This document shows, piece after piece, positions 61,014-64,000 of a stretch of DNA of 64,000 nucleotides (the stretch's first letter is position 1; each line of letters starts with the position of its first letter). The position numbers and the translations under genes were made by a program. This stretch comes from Monosporascus cannonballus (Eukaryota; Ascomycota; Sordariomycetes; Xylariales), in the NCBI GenBank assembly GCA_004154925.1, contig QJNS01000056.1, positions 124,001-188,000 of the forward strand. The letters are read 5' to 3'. The notes under the pieces were generated by a model. That model ran no database searches. It was not told where the DNA came from and saw nothing but the letters and a program-made list of their open reading frames with translations.

Positions 61014-64000
61014 CCGATATACTTGAAATTAAGTTTTTTATTTGGTCGTTTTATTTAAATATTTTTTATAACAAGGAAAATTATTTCCCCTTTTTCAAAA
61101 GTTAATCCTTTTAACCTTTTCTGATTATAATATTTATTTATTTGATTCCGTACGAATTCTAGTTCTATTTTCATTTTTTAATACAAGTATCGTAATTATT
61201 TTGACGTAAAAATTATTTTGATATTAATTAGACCGTTATTACGTATTCTTTTGTAAATTTCTTGAATAAAACCAAAATTTGCGTTTACCGGTATTATTTT
61301 AATACATTTATAATAATTGGTATTAAAGACCAGTTACGCGATTAATAATTTTTTAACCCAGTTATCTTATTTATAATTAATATAATATCATAAATAAAAT
61401 TTTAAAACTTAATTTATTCGTTTTATCTATTTCTCCGTTTAAGATTTAAATACATTAAATAATTTGTATTTCAGGCCAATTTATATTATTAAGCATTACA
61501 AACACTTAAATATCAATATTGATCTTTTATTTAAAATAAATTCTATAAGTAACCCATATATATATAAAATATATTTAAAGAAAATATATGCCATTTATTC
61601 GACGTTTGTATTTTTATAATATAGTATAAAATATGAAAATTTCGTAAATCGGTTAACGATTACGAAACTGTTATCGTAATGTATTCTTATAACTGGATCC
61701 TTTAATATAAGATTTTTAATAATAAATTCGAATATAATTAAATATTATGGTCGTTTTACGATTAGTAATAACTATAATTTTCCGAACGGTTTATGTCGTC
61801 GAATCTTTATTTTGGCGCAAATATCGTATTACCGTATAATTTTCTGTACCGTTAAATTTATTTTAAAAAAGAATATGTATATTAAAACCGTTTTTAAGTT
61901 TTATAAATACCTGCATATTTATATAACTGATAATCGTATATTTTTCGTACTAAACCTTCTTAATACTTTTTTAAAATTTATACCTTATCCGTTCTTTAGG
62001 TTTTTGAGAAATTATTATTATATGATTAAATCTTTTAATATATATCGAAAGGTGCTACATAAATTATCGTAATTTATTATGAACACAAATATATTTTTAT
62101 AATAATATCGAAAATTATATAATTAATTTTAATTAATTTCTTTTCGATATTTAGTCGTTTTCTTAAGGTATTTACTTTGTCACTTTTTAAACCTTTTTTA
62201 TAGATAATAACGAAATCGAACTTGGCTAATTTTTTTACGTATTTTAATTATCGTCCTATAAATTCTCTGGTTATAATAAATCGGGTAAAATTTTAATAAT
62301 CTGTATAAACCGTAACCTAGTGCAAATTTCCCTTTAGGAAATACCTAAATTTTCCGAATATTATAATAATAGCCATAAATTCCTTATTTGGAATGCCGTA
62401 ATTAAGTTCGGCTTTTTTTAAGTTATACGAAAAGAATATAATAAAGTATAATTTACTTTAATTATTTCGTTATCCGATTATTACGCCTAACGCATAATTC
62501 GAAATATCGGTTTTTAGCTTAACGGAACGGTTTAAATCGGATATAATTAATATTAATTCGTTAATAATTGCATTTTTAATATTTTAAATTATTTTTTCCA
62601 TATTTGGCGTTTATTTATTTTTTTTTCGTAAAAGTTGTTAAATTATAATTATTTTGTCAAAATTTCGAATAAATTTCCTATAATAATTAATAAATCCAAG
62701 GAATACTTATATTTTCTAAATTATCGTTAAGGTTTATTATTTTGAAATTTTAGTAATCTTTTCAAGGTCTATTTTAATATATCTTAAGATGAAAACGTAT
62801 TTTAAATAGTTTATTTTTTATTTATAAAATTAGGTTTTGTTTGCGTTAATAAATAATTTTGCGTTTTATAAAACTTAAAAAACTATATAAACGTATTTTA
62901 CGTATATTTCTTTTATCTTAGAAAAAATACAAATTTCGTCGAAATAACAAACGACAAAAATATAAAGATATTTTTGTAACATATAATTTCCTAATTATTA
63001 AACGGTTGCTAATGTATTCGTAAATTTTATTAATATAATTAAATACTTAAATCATTTGTAATTCATTTTAAAAATTATTTTTTATTTATATCTTTTTTTA
63101 TTCCTAATTAACGTATATTTATCCTGAAGATTAAATGTTATAAATTATGTAATTCCGTAACGTCGGTTTTTTATTTTTATAAGCAAAGATAATAATATTC
63201 GATTTTTAATAATAATGTTATTTTGTTATCGATAATTATTTATAAAACGTAATTTTTGGTTTTCTTTTCGGTACGAAAAATATAAAATATCTTATTAATA
63301 ATTTCGAAAGTCGAATTTATCTTTTTTGCTGCCGATTTTGTAAATATGTTTTAAAAATAAGTAATTTATTTTCGTTAAAATTATAAATTAGGTAAAACTT
63401 CGTCGAAAATCTTACCTTAAGAATTATTTTGTTATTTTATTTACTATATTTTAATAATTTCGGACCGAATGTTTTTCTAACAAATTGCTTATATTTATAA
63501 TATTATATTAATATATTAATTAAATATTTTAATATTGGAAGCTGTTATTCGTATTTTTCCAAATCGGTATTGAATTACTTTAATTTTGGTTTAATAATAA
63601 TAATAATATATCGTAATTTTTTAATACTTATTTTCTTTTTTATATTTTGTCCTTTTATATAATAAAGTTTTTATCGTATTTTTATAGTTATATTTATCGT
63701 TATTATCGATTAAATATTAAAATATTAAGTTTTTTGTTTTTCGTTTATTAAAAAAAATAAAATAAATTTTATCTGGCTAGTTTTACGGTTAATCGAAATT
63801 CCATATTGGCATATTTATAATAATCTTAAAATCATATCGTAATTCTTAAATACAATAATATCGAAATTAGTTATCTGGTATCGTCCTTTAATAAAAATAT
63901 TGAAATAATTAATTTTGCGTATAACTTTTTCGTTATCGTTAACGAATCCCTGATTTTCGATATTCGTTGTTATATAAAATTTTAATTTTTATTTTTATGG
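61014..64000 (-). pseudogene. element C pol region, continuing past the window
   Basis: Resumes the sequence broken at 54278 and runs collinear with element A (27,240-30,200) and B. RNase H remains are near 62,280-62,320 (VYTDY-stop-NFTR). RT and protease follow to the right. The plus-strand frame 61812-62072 is a by-product. Gag and the right LTR are outside the window. Confidence 0.78.

Overview
The window looks like a piece of a filamentous ascomycete (Pezizomycotina, probably Sordariomycete-like) genome. Genes have short GT-AG introns of 49-83 nt, the encoded proteins are typical fungal ones (F-box/WD, ABCC transporter, CAF-1 subunit B), and the second two thirds carry the mark of repeat-induced point mutation (RIP). 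The composition is two-speed. Bases 1 to about 21,040 are gene-bearing and of normal composition. From about 21,040 to 64,000 the DNA is very AT-rich and full of stop codons, CpA/TpG are depleted while CpG persists, and it consists mostly of nested, dead transposons.

Gene-rich part: (1) an F-box/WD-like protein, minus strand, 1851-3736, three exons; (2) a 1040-residue fungal protein, plus strand, 5918-9089, two exons, disordered with two C-terminal membrane segments; (3) a full-length ABCC (MRP-type) transporter, minus strand, 9796-14628, two exons; (4) the CAF-1 WD40 subunit Cac2, plus strand, 18279-20583, three exons. Exon joins were worked out by hand from splice signals and reading-frame continuity. 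The long spacers between these genes hold no gene I can support.

Repeat part: at least five Ty3/Gypsy elements are present. Element A (25719-32750, minus strand, TSD TATCT) sits inside an older plus-strand Gypsy relic E. Element D (45304-50842, minus, TSD AAATA) sits inside a plus-strand Gypsy relic G, whose RT lies at about 44,000 and whose integrase lies at about 51,300. Element B (54279-61013, minus, TSD CCGAT) sits inside element C (from 52891, running off the right end), which itself landed in a Tc1/mariner copy. A second Tc1/mariner copy (36907-38296) splits an island of non-mutated DNA. Two short, unmutated solo-LTR-like insertions with perfect 5-bp target duplications (26028-26200, 32871-33010) lie inside mutated DNA, so they either post-date RIP or were too short to be hit. 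A tRNA-like, SINE-like block lies at 33288-33790.

The island (about 36,150-40,520 without the mariner) carries one intact gene, 38991-39890, a macrodomain-type poly(ADP-ribose) glycohydrolase with its catalytic loop preserved. Two things deserve most attention. One is this intact PARG gene alone in a transposon graveyard. The other is a small antisense ORF found at the 3' end of four Gypsy copies, apparently coding for a Cys-containing, coiled-coil protein with a shared Asp-Trp-Ser tail.
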